A DNA stretch of 16,178 bases from JAWUWD01 sp034112085 (GTDB lineage Bacteria > Bacteroidota > Bacteroidia > Cytophagales > Cyclobacteriaceae): positions 1 to 16,178 of the forward strand of contig JAWUWD010000154.1 of the NCBI GenBank assembly GCA_034112085.1. Reading direction: 5' to 3'. Shown here piece after piece: positions 1 through 6,738 of this stretch. A model generated the notes under the pieces. It had not been told where the DNA came from. It did no database searches and saw only the letters and a list, made by a program, of their open reading frames with translations. Position numbers and translations under genes: made by a program. The stretch's first letter is position 1. Each line of letters opens with the position of its first letter.

Positions 1-1
1 A

Positions 2-493
2 AAAAATGAGGAGTCAAGATTCAATTATGAAATGCTTAAGAAATTCTTAAAAGAACAGGAAGAGCAGCAGGATAAGGAACAGAATAAAGATAATAAGGAT
101 AAAAAAGATCAGGAGAATAAGGATCAAGAAAAGAAAGACGAGAAAGATAAAGACAAGAAGAAAGAAGAAAATAAGGATCAAGAGAAGCAAGATAAAGACG
201 GAGAAAAGGACGATAAGGAGAAAAAGGAGGGCGAGGAAAAAGACGAGGAAAAGAAAGAAGGCGAAGATAAAAAAGAAGAAGAAAAAGAAGGTGAAGAAGG
301 AGAGGAGAAGAAAGATGAAAATAAGCCTGAGCAGATGCCAGAAGGTGCTGATCAGAAGATGAAGAACATGAAAATCAGTGAGGAAAAGGCGAAAATGATC
401 TTAGAAGCATTGAAAAATCAGGAAGTTCAATACATACAGCAAAACCGAAAGAAGGCAAAAAAACGTCCAAAAAGTAATAAACCTGATTGGTAG
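2..493 (+). CDS. batC: BatC-like TPR protein, C-terminal part (5' end outside window)
   Basis: The frame is open from base 2 to the TAG at 491-493, so 163 residues of a longer protein are visible; the first in-frame ATG (32) is probably internal. The first residues (NEESRFNYEMLKKFLKEQ) look like the last TPR helix of BatC proteins of the Bacteroides aerotolerance operon. A region of roughly 90 residues made almost only of K, E, D, N, Q and G follows, then a short helical segment (ISEEKAKMILEALKNQE) and a basic tail ending in DW. That order (TPR, charged low-complexity linker, conserved 'MILEAL' helix) is typical of BatC. Bat proteins act at the cell envelope with von Willebrand A-domain partners BatA/BatB, which would lie upstream, outside the window. 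No batD follows; the next gene is a thiolase after a 203-bp gap. The charged region contains imperfect repeats, for example AATAAGGATCAAGA at 116 and again at 170. The family call rests on the two ends of the fragment; the upstream genes would settle it. Confidence 0.7.
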   Translation, partial: KNEESRFNYEMLKKFLKEQEEQQDKEQNKDNKDKKDQENKDQEKKDEKDKDKKKEENKDQEKQDKDGEKDDKEKKEGEEKDEEKKEGEDKKEEEKEGEEGEEKKDENKPEQMPEGADQKMKNMKISEEKAKMILEALKNQEVQYIQQNRKKAKKRPKSNKPDW

Positions 494-632
494 AGATGAG
501 TCTTTGGTTCAGGTTAAATCTTGTATAGCCAATGATTAAAGACTTATGTTTAGTCGATTACCTCTGAAATAAGTTTTACCTTTGTCTTCGAGTTGAAAAT
601 CTTAATAAACGTGCTCAATGAAACTACTAGAC

Positions 633-661
633 TTGGTTTAATGTCTAATGAATTAGGTCTG
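633..661 (+). promoter_or_regulatory. Candidate Bacteroidota-type promoter for the thiolase gene
   Basis: TTG at 633-635 is followed after 18 nt by TAGGTCTG at 654-661, one mismatch from the Bacteroidota -7 consensus TAnnTTTG. Transcription would start near 667 and leave a leader of about 30 nt before the ATG at 697. The match is by eye and such AT-rich motifs also occur by chance. Confidence 0.35.
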
Positions 662-696
662 GTTTCTAAAATATAATAATCTATTATTTAAAAAAC

Positions 697-1875
697 ATGA
701 AAGAAGTATATATCGTATCTGCAGTTAGAACACCAATTGGTAGTTTTGGAGGAAGTTTGGCAAATATACCAGCAACGTCACTAGGGTCAACGGCTATCAA
801 AGGAGCATTAGCGAAAGCAGGAGTTTCTGCTGATGAGGTTCAAGAAGTATTTATGGGCAATGTAGTATCTGCCAATCTTGGTCAAGCACCTGCAAGACAA
901 GCAGCAATTGGAGCTGGTATTGGATTCAGTGTGCCTTGTACGACTATCAATAAAGTATGTGCATCGGGTATGAAATCTGTCATGTTGGGAGCGCAATCTA
1001 TCATGCTTGGTATCAACGATGTAGTAGTAGGTGGAGGTATGGAAAACATGTCAAGCATACCTTATTATATCCCAAAAGCAAGATATGGCTATAAATTTGG
1101 TAATGCAGAAATGGTAGATGGTCTGTCTAAAGATGGACTTTGGGAAGTTTATAATCAGTTTCCTATGGGGAATTGTGCTGATAACACAGCTAAAGAAATG
1201 AACATCACAAGAGAGATGCAGGATGAGTATACGATCAACTCATACAAAAGGTCTGCAGCCGCTTGGGAAGCGGGTAAGTTTGCTGAAGAGATCGTGCCAG
1301 TAGAAATTCCACAACGCAAGGGAGATCCTGTCATGTTTAGTGAGGACGAAGAATATAAGAATGTGAAGTTTGAGAAAATACCTTCATTAAGACCAGTGTT
1401 TAGCAAGGAAGGGACAGTTACAGCCGCCAATGCTTCTACGATCAATGATGGAGCATCAGCAATTGTATTGATGAGCAAGGAAAAGGCAGAAGAGTTGGGA
1501 ATAAAGCCTTTAGCGAAGATCATAGGATTTGCAGATGCCGCACAAGATCCATTGTGGTTCACAACTGCGCCTTCACTGGCTATTCCTAAGGCGATCGCCC
1601 ATGCAGGAATTAAGAAGGAGGATGTCGATTTCTACGAAATCAACGAAGCTTTTGCTGCAGTAGCTCTTGCTAATAATCAGGAGATGGATTTGGACGCTAG
1701 TAAAGTCAATGTAAATGGTGGAGCAGTAGCGTTGGGTCATCCACTTGGTTGTTCTGGAGCTAGGATTATTAGTACACTGACGAGTGTTTTACATCAAAAC
1801 GAGGGTAGTATTGGTGTTGCTGGTATTTGTAATGGCGGTGGCGGTGCATCTGCTATTGTCTTACAAAAAATGTAG
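697..1875 (+). CDS. atoB: Acetyl-CoA C-acetyltransferase (biosynthetic-type thiolase)
   Basis: A 392-residue cytoplasmic thiolase that reversibly condenses two acetyl-CoA to acetoacetyl-CoA; it can serve short-chain fatty-acid or amino-acid breakdown or feed acetoacetyl-CoA synthesis. All catalytic elements are present: nucleophile Cys88 in NKVCASGMKS, Asn316 in NEAFA, His348 in GHPLG and the second Cys378 in CNGGGG. Spacing and total length match the well-studied Zoogloea biosynthetic thiolase (Cys89, Asn316, His348, Cys378) almost exactly, so the protein looks intact and the start at 697 fits, with MKEVYIVSAVRTPIG as the usual N-terminus. It stands alone between a candidate promoter and a strong terminator, so it is probably a single-gene unit; no acyl-CoA dehydrogenase or hydratase is adjacent. 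Whether it acts in synthesis or degradation, and so whether the name atoB is apt rather than another thiolase symbol, cannot be told from sequence. Confidence 0.95.
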   Translation: MKEVYIVSAVRTPIGSFGGSLANIPATSLGSTAIKGALAKAGVSADEVQEVFMGNVVSANLGQAPARQAAIGAGIGFSVPCTTINKVCASGMKSVMLGAQSIMLGINDVVVGGGMENMSSIPYYIPKARYGYKFGNAEMVDGLSKDGLWEVYNQFPMGNCADNTAKEMNITREMQDEYTINSYKRSAAAWEAGKFAEEIVPVEIPQRKGDPVMFSEDEEYKNVKFEKIPSLRPVFSKEGTVTAANASTINDGASAIVLMSKEKAEELGIKPLAKIIGFADAAQDPLWFTTAPSLAIPKAIAHAGIKKEDVDFYEINEAFAAVALANNQEMDLDASKVNVNGGAVALGHPLGCSGARIISTLTSVLHQNEGSIGVAGICNGGGGASAIVLQKM

Positions 1876-1899
1876 GCACTACGATAATATTACAAACAA

Positions 1900-1932
1900 G
1901 CCTTGCGTCTTTTACGCAGGGCTTTTTATTTT
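1900..1932 (+). terminator. Rho-independent terminator after the thiolase gene
   Basis: GCCTTGCGT (1900-1908) pairs over all nine positions (one G-T) with ACGCAGGGC (1914-1922) around a 5-nt loop, followed directly by TTTTTATTTT. It lies 24 nt after the thiolase stop codon and is the clearest terminator in the window. Confidence 0.9.
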
Positions 1933-1984
1933 GACCATAGTTTGATTTATCATAATTCACTGATTTAGGACACATACACATCCC

Positions 1985-3499
1985 ATGAAATATTTTTTAG
2001 CCATCATCCTCTGTTGCAGCGCTGTTTTTGTAAATGCACAGCAATTAGTGAAGACATATCATGATGAAGAGCAAAAATTTGTCAAAGAGGAATATTATGT
2101 GTTATTGTCTGATTCTAGTAAGATGGATGGTAAGTACAATAAGTTTTATAGTGATCGTGGTGAGAAAAATGTTGAAGGAGAATATACCGATGGGAATAAA
2201 TCTGGAGTTTGGATCTATTATTACCAAAGCGGGACAATATCTGTCAAAGGTGGTTTTAATGAAGGCCTACCGAATGGGCAATGGACTTACTTCTATAGGA
2301 CAGGAAAAAGACAAAGGCAAGGCGAGTTTGTCAATGGACAAAAAAATGGGGTTTGGAAAGCAAATTATCAAAACGGCCGCCTAAGTGCAGAAGGTGATTT
2401 TGACAATGGGTCAGGTTCATATAGAGAGTTTTATCCTGATGGGAAATTAAAGAGAACTACTGTATTTGTCTCTGGACTTAAGAATGGTAAGTCAAATGTT
2501 TTCGACCCTACAGGAAAACTCGTTCAAGCAGCCAGCTACCTGAACAATGAATTGTCTGATAGTTTGATCGTCTATCATAAAAATGGAACACTAAAAAGTG
2601 TGAGTTTTTTCACCAATGGAGTTCCTGATAAATTCCTCGAAGAATATTACCCTAATGGACAATTGAAGAAATCTCATGGGTTTTTGAATGGCAAGGTGAA
2701 TGGCTTTATGAAAACTTATTTTCAAAATGGTTTCGTAAGAACTGAAGAGGACTACAATGAAGGTGTTCTTAATGGCTTTTATAAAACCTACCACTCCAAT
2801 GGTAAACTAGAGACAGAATCCTATAATGCTTCCGGTTCTAAAACTGGAGACTTCAAAACCTATGACTTGGAAGGTAACAAGATCCTTGAGGGACACCACC
2901 TTAATGGACAATTGGAAGGAATGAATACTGCTTATTATGCTAATGGAAAAATTAAGCATAAATTCTTCTATAAAAATGGAAAAAGGGTAGGGGAAAACAT
3001 AGAATACCATCCTTCAGGTAATATTGAAAACCAATCAACATTCACCAATAATGGTGCTGATAGTAAGCAACTTACCTATTACGATAATAAGCAGCTTTCA
3101 TCAAAGAAATACTTCTCGAATGCTACACCAATTGGGAAATGGGAGTCTTACTTTGAGTCTGGGCAATTGAAAGATAAAGGAGCCTATCAGTCAGGTAAGC
3201 TCAATGGGGTGCAATTGAGCTATCACAATAATGGAACCCTAGCTTCAGAGGCCAACTACCAATTTGGGAGAATTGTCGGTGAAGAGAAATATTATTATGC
3301 CAACAGGAAGCTAAAGACCAATCAAATGTTTAAGTCTGGAAAGAAGCATGGCGATTTTATAGAGTATTTTGAAAATGGGCAAATAAAAATTGAAGGCACC
3401 TATGCTGCCAATAGGAAAACTGGCAGATGGATTAGGTATGACCAAGAAGGAAAGAAGGTGAAGACAGAAGTTTATAAGAATGGGAAAAAGATAAAATAG
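1985..3499 (+). CDS. Exported MORN-repeat (YwqK/MORN_2-type) protein
   Basis: A 504-residue protein with an N-terminal signal peptide (MKYFLAIILCCSAVFVNA, likely cut before QQ) and no further membrane segment. From about residue 45 to the end it consists of about 19 consecutive repeats of 21-24 residues of the form YxxNGxLxxxxxFxNGxxxGxW, for example YYPNGQLKKSHGFLNGKVNG. This is the MORN_2 repeat, predicted to form an elongated beta-hairpin solenoid. Such proteins are abundant in Bacteroidota, and database labels often call them YwqK-family antitoxins, but I see no toxin partner and the protein is predicted to leave the cytoplasm. The alternative lipobox reading (IILC) is poor because the -1 residue would be Leu. 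There is no T9SS sorting domain, so the periplasm or the inner face of the outer membrane is the likely location. Function unknown; it could be a scaffold or bind a ligand or envelope component. It is convergent with msrB. Confidence 0.85.
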   Translation: MKYFLAIILCCSAVFVNAQQLVKTYHDEEQKFVKEEYYVLLSDSSKMDGKYNKFYSDRGEKNVEGEYTDGNKSGVWIYYYQSGTISVKGGFNEGLPNGQWTYFYRTGKRQRQGEFVNGQKNGVWKANYQNGRLSAEGDFDNGSGSYREFYPDGKLKRTTVFVSGLKNGKSNVFDPTGKLVQAASYLNNELSDSLIVYHKNGTLKSVSFFTNGVPDKFLEEYYPNGQLKKSHGFLNGKVNGFMKTYFQNGFVRTEEDYNEGVLNGFYKTYHSNGKLETESYNASGSKTGDFKTYDLEGNKILEGHHLNGQLEGMNTAYYANGKIKHKFFYKNGKRVGENIEYHPSGNIENQSTFTNNGADSKQLTYYDNKQLSSKKYFSNATPIGKWESYFESGQLKDKGAYQSGKLNGVQLSYHNNGTLASEANYQFGRIVGEEKYYYANRKLKTNQMFKSGKKHGDFIEYFENGQIKIEGTYAANRKTGRWIRYDQEGKKVKTEVYKNGKKIK

Positions 3500-3526
3500 C
3501 TGATTGAATAGAAATCAATCAGCTAT
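3485..3526 (-). terminator. Shared hairpin terminator between the convergent MORN gene and msrB
   Basis: A perfect 12-bp inverted repeat (3496-3507 with 3515-3526, 7-nt loop) begins inside the TAG stop of the MORN gene. Read on the minus strand it is followed by TTTATCTTTTT, giving a proper intrinsic terminator 17 nt after the msrB stop. On the plus strand no good T-tract follows, so it should work best for msrB and only weakly for the MORN gene. Confidence 0.7.
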
Positions 3527-3542
3527 ATACTAACCTTTTCAG

Positions 3543-4022
3543 TTACTTTTTCTCAAAGTTCAAAGAAGCTGAGTTTATGCAATACCTCAAGCCTGTGGGT
3601 TTTGGACCGTCAGAGAATACGTGACCTAAGTGCCCCTCACATCTGCTACATACGGCTTCTTCTCTTACCATGCCGTAACTATTATCTTTGATAATTTTGA
3701 CATTGTCTCCATTGGTAGGCTGATAGAAACTTGGCCAACCAGTACCAGACTCGAACTTAGTGTTTGAAGCAAAAAGACTTTGGCCACAAGCTGCACAGGT
3801 ATATGTGCCGTCTTCATGATGATCCCAAAGATCACCAGAAAATGCCCTTTCTGTCCCTTTTTCACGTAAAATCTGATACTCTTCCTGGGAAAGCTCTTTT
3901 TTCCATTCCGCCTCTGATTTCTCAATTTTTGATGTCACAACTTTGTTGTCTGCTTTATTACCCTGTCCACATGAGGTAAGTACAAATCCCAAACTGACAA
4001 GACTGATTAATATGAACTTCAT
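3543..4022 (-). CDS. msrB: Peptide-methionine (R)-S-oxide reductase, lipoprotein form
   Basis: A 159-residue MsrB that reduces the R-epimer of methionine sulfoxide in oxidised proteins. The N-terminus MKFILISLVSLGFVLTSCGQ carries a lipobox (LTSC, lipidated Cys18), so the enzyme is predicted to be membrane-anchored on the periplasmic side rather than cytosolic. The SelR domain covers about residues 38-158: structural zinc ligands Cys76/Cys79 (CAAC) and Cys125/Cys128 (CSRC), substrate-pocket motif GTGWPSF (93-99), HLGHVFSDGP, and catalytic Cys148 in RYCINSASLNF. The position used by some MsrBs for the resolving cysteine, near TERAFSG (57-63), has no Cys, so the route of re-reduction is unclear; a free thiol or a periplasmic thioredoxin-like partner is possible. 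It is transcribed away from the YfiR-family gene; the 248-bp gap between them holds several inverted repeats that may carry its control sites. Confidence 0.95.
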   Translation of the reverse strand: MKFILISLVSLGFVLTSCGQGNKADNKVVTSKIEKSEAEWKKELSQEEYQILREKGTERAFSGDLWDHHEDGTYTCAACGQSLFASNTKFESGTGWPSFYQPTNGDNVKIIKDNSYGMVREEAVCSRCEGHLGHVFSDGPKPTGLRYCINSASLNFEKK

Positions 4023-4054
4023 AAAATTATAGGTTGGTTTTTTATTGTTTTACT

Positions 4055-4070
4055 CTATTGATAACAATAG
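4055..4070. repeat. Short perfect inverted repeat upstream of msrB
   Basis: CTATTG-ATAA-CAATAG is a 6-4-6 palindrome 33 nt upstream of the msrB start. It could be an operator half-site pair or a leader hairpin. AT-rich sequence makes chance occurrence fairly likely. Confidence 0.35.
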
Positions 4071-4106
4071 GTTTCACTTCTAACATCTAATATTAGCTAC
4101 TTGTCT

Positions 4107-4139
4107 AGTTTTTGACAAATCTTAATTTTGTCAAAAACT
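4107..4139. promoter_or_regulatory. 13-bp perfect inverted repeat in the divergent msrB/YfiR-family intergenic region
   Basis: AGTTTTTGACAAA (4107-4119) is exactly complementary to TTTGTCAAAAACT (4127-4139) around a 7-nt loop; two further pairs (one G-T) extend it. No T-tract follows on either strand, so it is not a terminator for a neighbouring gene. It lies 85 bp upstream of msrB and 131 bp upstream of the YfiR-family gene. On the msrB strand the second arm begins with TTTG placed 20 nt before TAATATTA, a weak -33/-7 candidate, so a regulator bound here could overlap the msrB promoter. The structure is directly visible; the role is inference. Confidence 0.55.
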
Positions 4140-4169
4140 GGCATTGCCTTTGTAACAGTGTAGAACACT
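4140..4169. repeat. Two small inverted repeats adjoining the 13-bp palindrome
   Basis: GGCA-T-TGCC (4140-4148) directly abuts the large inverted repeat, and AGTGT-AGA-ACACT (4157-4169) follows 8 nt later. Each is short, but their clustering beside the larger palindrome suggests a structured or multi-operator segment. Confidence 0.3.
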
Positions 4170-4234
4170 ACAACCTTATCAACAATGAATTAATTTTATT
4201 AGCCAAATAGAGGCTCATATAGATTTTGAATTCA

Positions 4235-4263
4235 TTGAAGATTAATATTATTTACTATATTTA
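4235..4263 (+). promoter_or_regulatory. Weak candidate promoter for the YfiR-family/sensor operon
   Basis: TTG at 4235-4237 is followed after 18 nt by TATATTTA at 4256-4263, one mismatch from TAnnTTTG. It ends only 7 nt before the ATG at 4271, so the transcript would be nearly leaderless; the real start may use another site. Confidence 0.2.
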
Positions 4264-4270
4264 AGCACTA

Positions 4271-4774
4271 ATGAGAAAGCAATATTTGATACTCTTGGGA
4301 TTACTAGTGGTGTGTTCAGTTTCATGGGCGCAATCTTACCAAACGCATACATATTATATATATGCATTTACTCAAAATATTACATGGCCTGATGAAGATA
4401 GTGGTGAAGATTTTAAGATTGGGATAGTCGGTGAATCTCCTATTACAGTGCCACTGCAAAAATTGGCTACTCTGAAGAAGGTTAACAATCAATTGATTAA
4501 AATCATCACCTTTGCAAATGTTGATGAAATCAAAAAGTGTAACATTTTGTTCTTGCCACAAGATCAAAGTCAAAATTTGAAAAAGACTCTTGATATAGTT
4601 GGTGATCAATCTATGCTTTTGGTCACAGAAAAAGAGGGCTTAGCGACTAAGGGTAGTGCGATAAATTTTGTAATGAAGAATAATAAACTAGCGTTCGAAA
4701 TAAATAATGATGCTGTGAATAAGGCAAATTTGCAAGTAGCAGCTCAACTAAAGAAATATGCTATTCAACTTTAA
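4271..4774 (+). CDS. YfiR-family periplasmic protein (DUF4154-type)
   Basis: A 167-residue protein with a signal peptide (cut after SWA, residue 20) and one compact domain. The family pattern is recognisable in order: YIYAFTQNITWP (29-40), equivalent to the N-terminal 'Y-F-K-x-WP' helix; FKIGIVGESP (48-57); KCNILFLP (89-96); MLLVTE (115-120); and INFVMKNNKLAFEINNDAVN (131-150) followed by LQVAAQLKKYA. In Pseudomonas, YfiR is a periplasmic repressor that binds the periplasmic domain of the HAMP-containing diguanylate cyclase YfiN. Here the next gene, 26 nt downstream, encodes a membrane protein with a periplasmic domain and HAMP but no cyclase domain, so I infer a sensor/receptor pair of the same kind. 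The mature part has a single cysteine (Cys90), so the intramolecular disulfides known in the Pseudomonas protein cannot form. It is probably the first gene of a run ending at 8290. Confidence 0.8.
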   Translation: MRKQYLILLGLLVVCSVSWAQSYQTHTYYIYAFTQNITWPDEDSGEDFKIGIVGESPITVPLQKLATLKKVNNQLIKIITFANVDEIKKCNILFLPQDQSQNLKKTLDIVGDQSMLLVTEKEGLATKGSAINFVMKNNKLAFEINNDAVNKANLQVAAQLKKYAIQL

Positions 4775-4800
4775 GTTAGATAAGTAAGATATTTTCCTAT

Positions 4801-6729
4801 ATGAAAAACTTCAGATTTACGATTAAAAATAAAATTTATGGTGGGTTTATGTTGATGATCATCATCTTCATAGCCAATGGTATTTTTAGTTATTTCAATG
4901 TTCAGAATAATAACTCTATAGTTAAAAATGCTTCTGAGATTCAGCGTCCTTCCTCTAAAGCTATTAACGAGCTTTCTTCGATGGTCACTAGATCCAAAAT
5001 GTTGATTACCAACTGGGTGTATCTTCAAGGTAATAATGAATCTGACAAGGTTGAACTCAAAGATTTGATTGAGGCTGGTTACCCTGAACTGAAAAGAAAC
5101 ATCGAAGAGCTGAAAGTGGTTTGGGAAAGTGATAGTCAGAAAGTCGCCATGGATACAGTTCTTGCTACTTTTGATCGATTGATAGAAGTGGAAAAAGGGG
5201 TGATGAGTCAACTGGTTACGTTTGAAAACTATGAAGACCCATTCACCAAATTGATGGCTGAGGATGCTATTACTAGTGAAGTATTACCTATGGTGACCTT
5301 CATGAATGATCAATTAAACGTAGCTGAGTCTATACAAGACGGAGTTACCAATAAGGCTGATGATGATCAATTGGCTGCTGCAGTATCTATGAAATTGACC
5401 ACCTTAGTTTCCGGTATTGTAATGGTGGTTTTTGGATTGCTGGCTGCTTTTTTTATGGCACAGTCCATTGTCAATCCAATCAATTATATCAAAGAAGTTG
5501 TTTTGAAAATGGGAACAGGAGAGTTGCCACAAGATGAGGATAGAAGATTCAATAATGACGAAATAGGTGAAATGGCTGAAGCCATGGATAAGTTGATTGT
5601 GGGTCTTCGATCTACTACTTTGTTTGCAGAGAATATTGGTAAAGGTATATATGACGCGGAATTTGATCCATTGAGCGAAAAAGATGTTCTTGGAAATGCA
5701 TTGATCGAAATGCGTGCAAATCTTAAAAATGTTGCTAGTGAAGATGAAAAAAGAAACTGGGCAACAGAAGGTCTTGCTAAGTTTGGTGATATACTTCGTA
5801 GTAATAATAGTGACTTAGTAAAGCTCACCGATGAGATTGTAAGAAACTTAGTGAAATATCTAAATGCTAACCAAGGTGGGTTATTTGTGATAGACGGAGA
5901 TGAAGGAGAGGAGTTCTTAGAGTTGAAAGCATGTTATGCATGGGATAAAAAGAAATATTTAGATCAAAAAATTTATAAAGGCGATGGGCTAGTCGGACAG
6001 TCATGGCAGGAAATGGATAGTATATATCTGACGGATGTTCCTAATGATTATATCAGTATTACCTCTGGACTCGGAGATGCCAATCCTACTGGAGTTCTTA
6101 TCGTTCCACTTAAAGTCAATGATGAAATATTTGGTGTTGTAGAAATAGCTTCTTTCAATGATTTCGAAGATTATGAAAAGGAATTCGTAGAGAAAATTGC
6201 TGAGAGTATAGCCTCTACGATTTCAACAGTAAGGGTCAATGCTCGAACACAGATACTCCTTGAGGACTCTCAGCAGATGACGGAGCAAATGAGAGCTCAA
6301 GAGGAGGAGATGAGACAAAATATGGAGGAGTTACAAGCTACACAAGAGGAAATGCAGCGTGAAGGATTGTCAATGGAAGGGTTCTTGACGGCAGTCAATC
6401 AATCAGTAGCTAATATTGAATACAATGTAAGTGGTGAAATAATCATGGCCAACAATAAATATTTAACAATGGTTGGATATAGCATGGATGAGTTATTAGG
6501 TAAGCCACATAGAATTTTTGTTGGCAAAGAAGAGCTGGCAACAGACGATTACAGAATTTTTTGGCAGGACCTAACTGGCGGAATGACTAAGACAGGAATT
6601 TATGAGAGATACAACAAGTCGGGAGAAAAGATGATGTTCGAGACGACTTATTCACCAATCAAAGATACAGACGGTAATATTCTTAAAATTATCGCATTCA
6701 CAAATCAATTACAAAATAACGAGGCGTAG
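4801..6729 (+). CDS. Membrane sensor protein: periplasmic helical domain, HAMP, GAF, coiled coil, PAS; no output domain
   Basis: A 642-residue inner-membrane receptor. Transmembrane helix 1 spans about 13-33 and helix 2 about 199-221, enclosing a periplasmic, probably four-helix sensor region of about 165 residues. A HAMP domain follows (about 222-275), then a second HAMP-like/signal-helix segment (about 276-330, with SEKDVLGNALIEMR), a GAF domain (about 335-480, with GDGLVGQSW and GVLIVPLK), a coiled coil rich in E, Q and M (484-520) and a PAS domain (about 525-638, with IIMANNKYLTMVGYS and TYSPIKDTDG). The protein stops after PAS: there is no histidine-kinase, GGDEF/EAL, guanylate-cyclase or methyl-accepting signalling domain. 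Signals sensed outside, probably with the upstream YfiR-family protein, must be passed on by protein contact or to a partner encoded elsewhere. The helicase gene follows after 9 nt, in the same frame. Ligands of GAF and PAS are unknown. Confidence 0.85.
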   Translation: MKNFRFTIKNKIYGGFMLMIIIFIANGIFSYFNVQNNNSIVKNASEIQRPSSKAINELSSMVTRSKMLITNWVYLQGNNESDKVELKDLIEAGYPELKRNIEELKVVWESDSQKVAMDTVLATFDRLIEVEKGVMSQLVTFENYEDPFTKLMAEDAITSEVLPMVTFMNDQLNVAESIQDGVTNKADDDQLAAAVSMKLTTLVSGIVMVVFGLLAAFFMAQSIVNPINYIKEVVLKMGTGELPQDEDRRFNNDEIGEMAEAMDKLIVGLRSTTLFAENIGKGIYDAEFDPLSEKDVLGNALIEMRANLKNVASEDEKRNWATEGLAKFGDILRSNNSDLVKLTDEIVRNLVKYLNANQGGLFVIDGDEGEEFLELKACYAWDKKKYLDQKIYKGDGLVGQSWQEMDSIYLTDVPNDYISITSGLGDANPTGVLIVPLKVNDEIFGVVEIASFNDFEDYEKEFVEKIAESIASTISTVRVNARTQILLEDSQQMTEQMRAQEEEMRQNMEELQATQEEMQREGLSMEGFLTAVNQSVANIEYNVSGEIIMANNKYLTMVGYSMDELLGKPHRIFVGKEELATDDYRIFWQDLTGGMTKTGIYERYNKSGEKMMFETTYSPIKDTDGNILKIIAFTNQLQNNEA

Positions 6730-6738
6730 GAATATCAA

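Noticed and set aside
2061..3010. Other open frames on both strands inside the MORN gene
   Set aside because: They are by-products of its repetitive codons, have no signal peptide or family resemblance, and lie wholly inside a convincing gene.
1985..3499. Toxin-antitoxin antitoxin (YwqK label) for the MORN-repeat protein
   Set aside because: It has a signal peptide and no adjacent toxin-like gene; the label comes only from the repeat family.
4801..6729. Methyl-accepting chemotaxis protein or histidine kinase
   Set aside because: The TM-periplasmic-TM-HAMP layout fits, but there is no methyl-accepting signalling hairpin, HisKA or HATPase region. GAF and PAS fill the rest.
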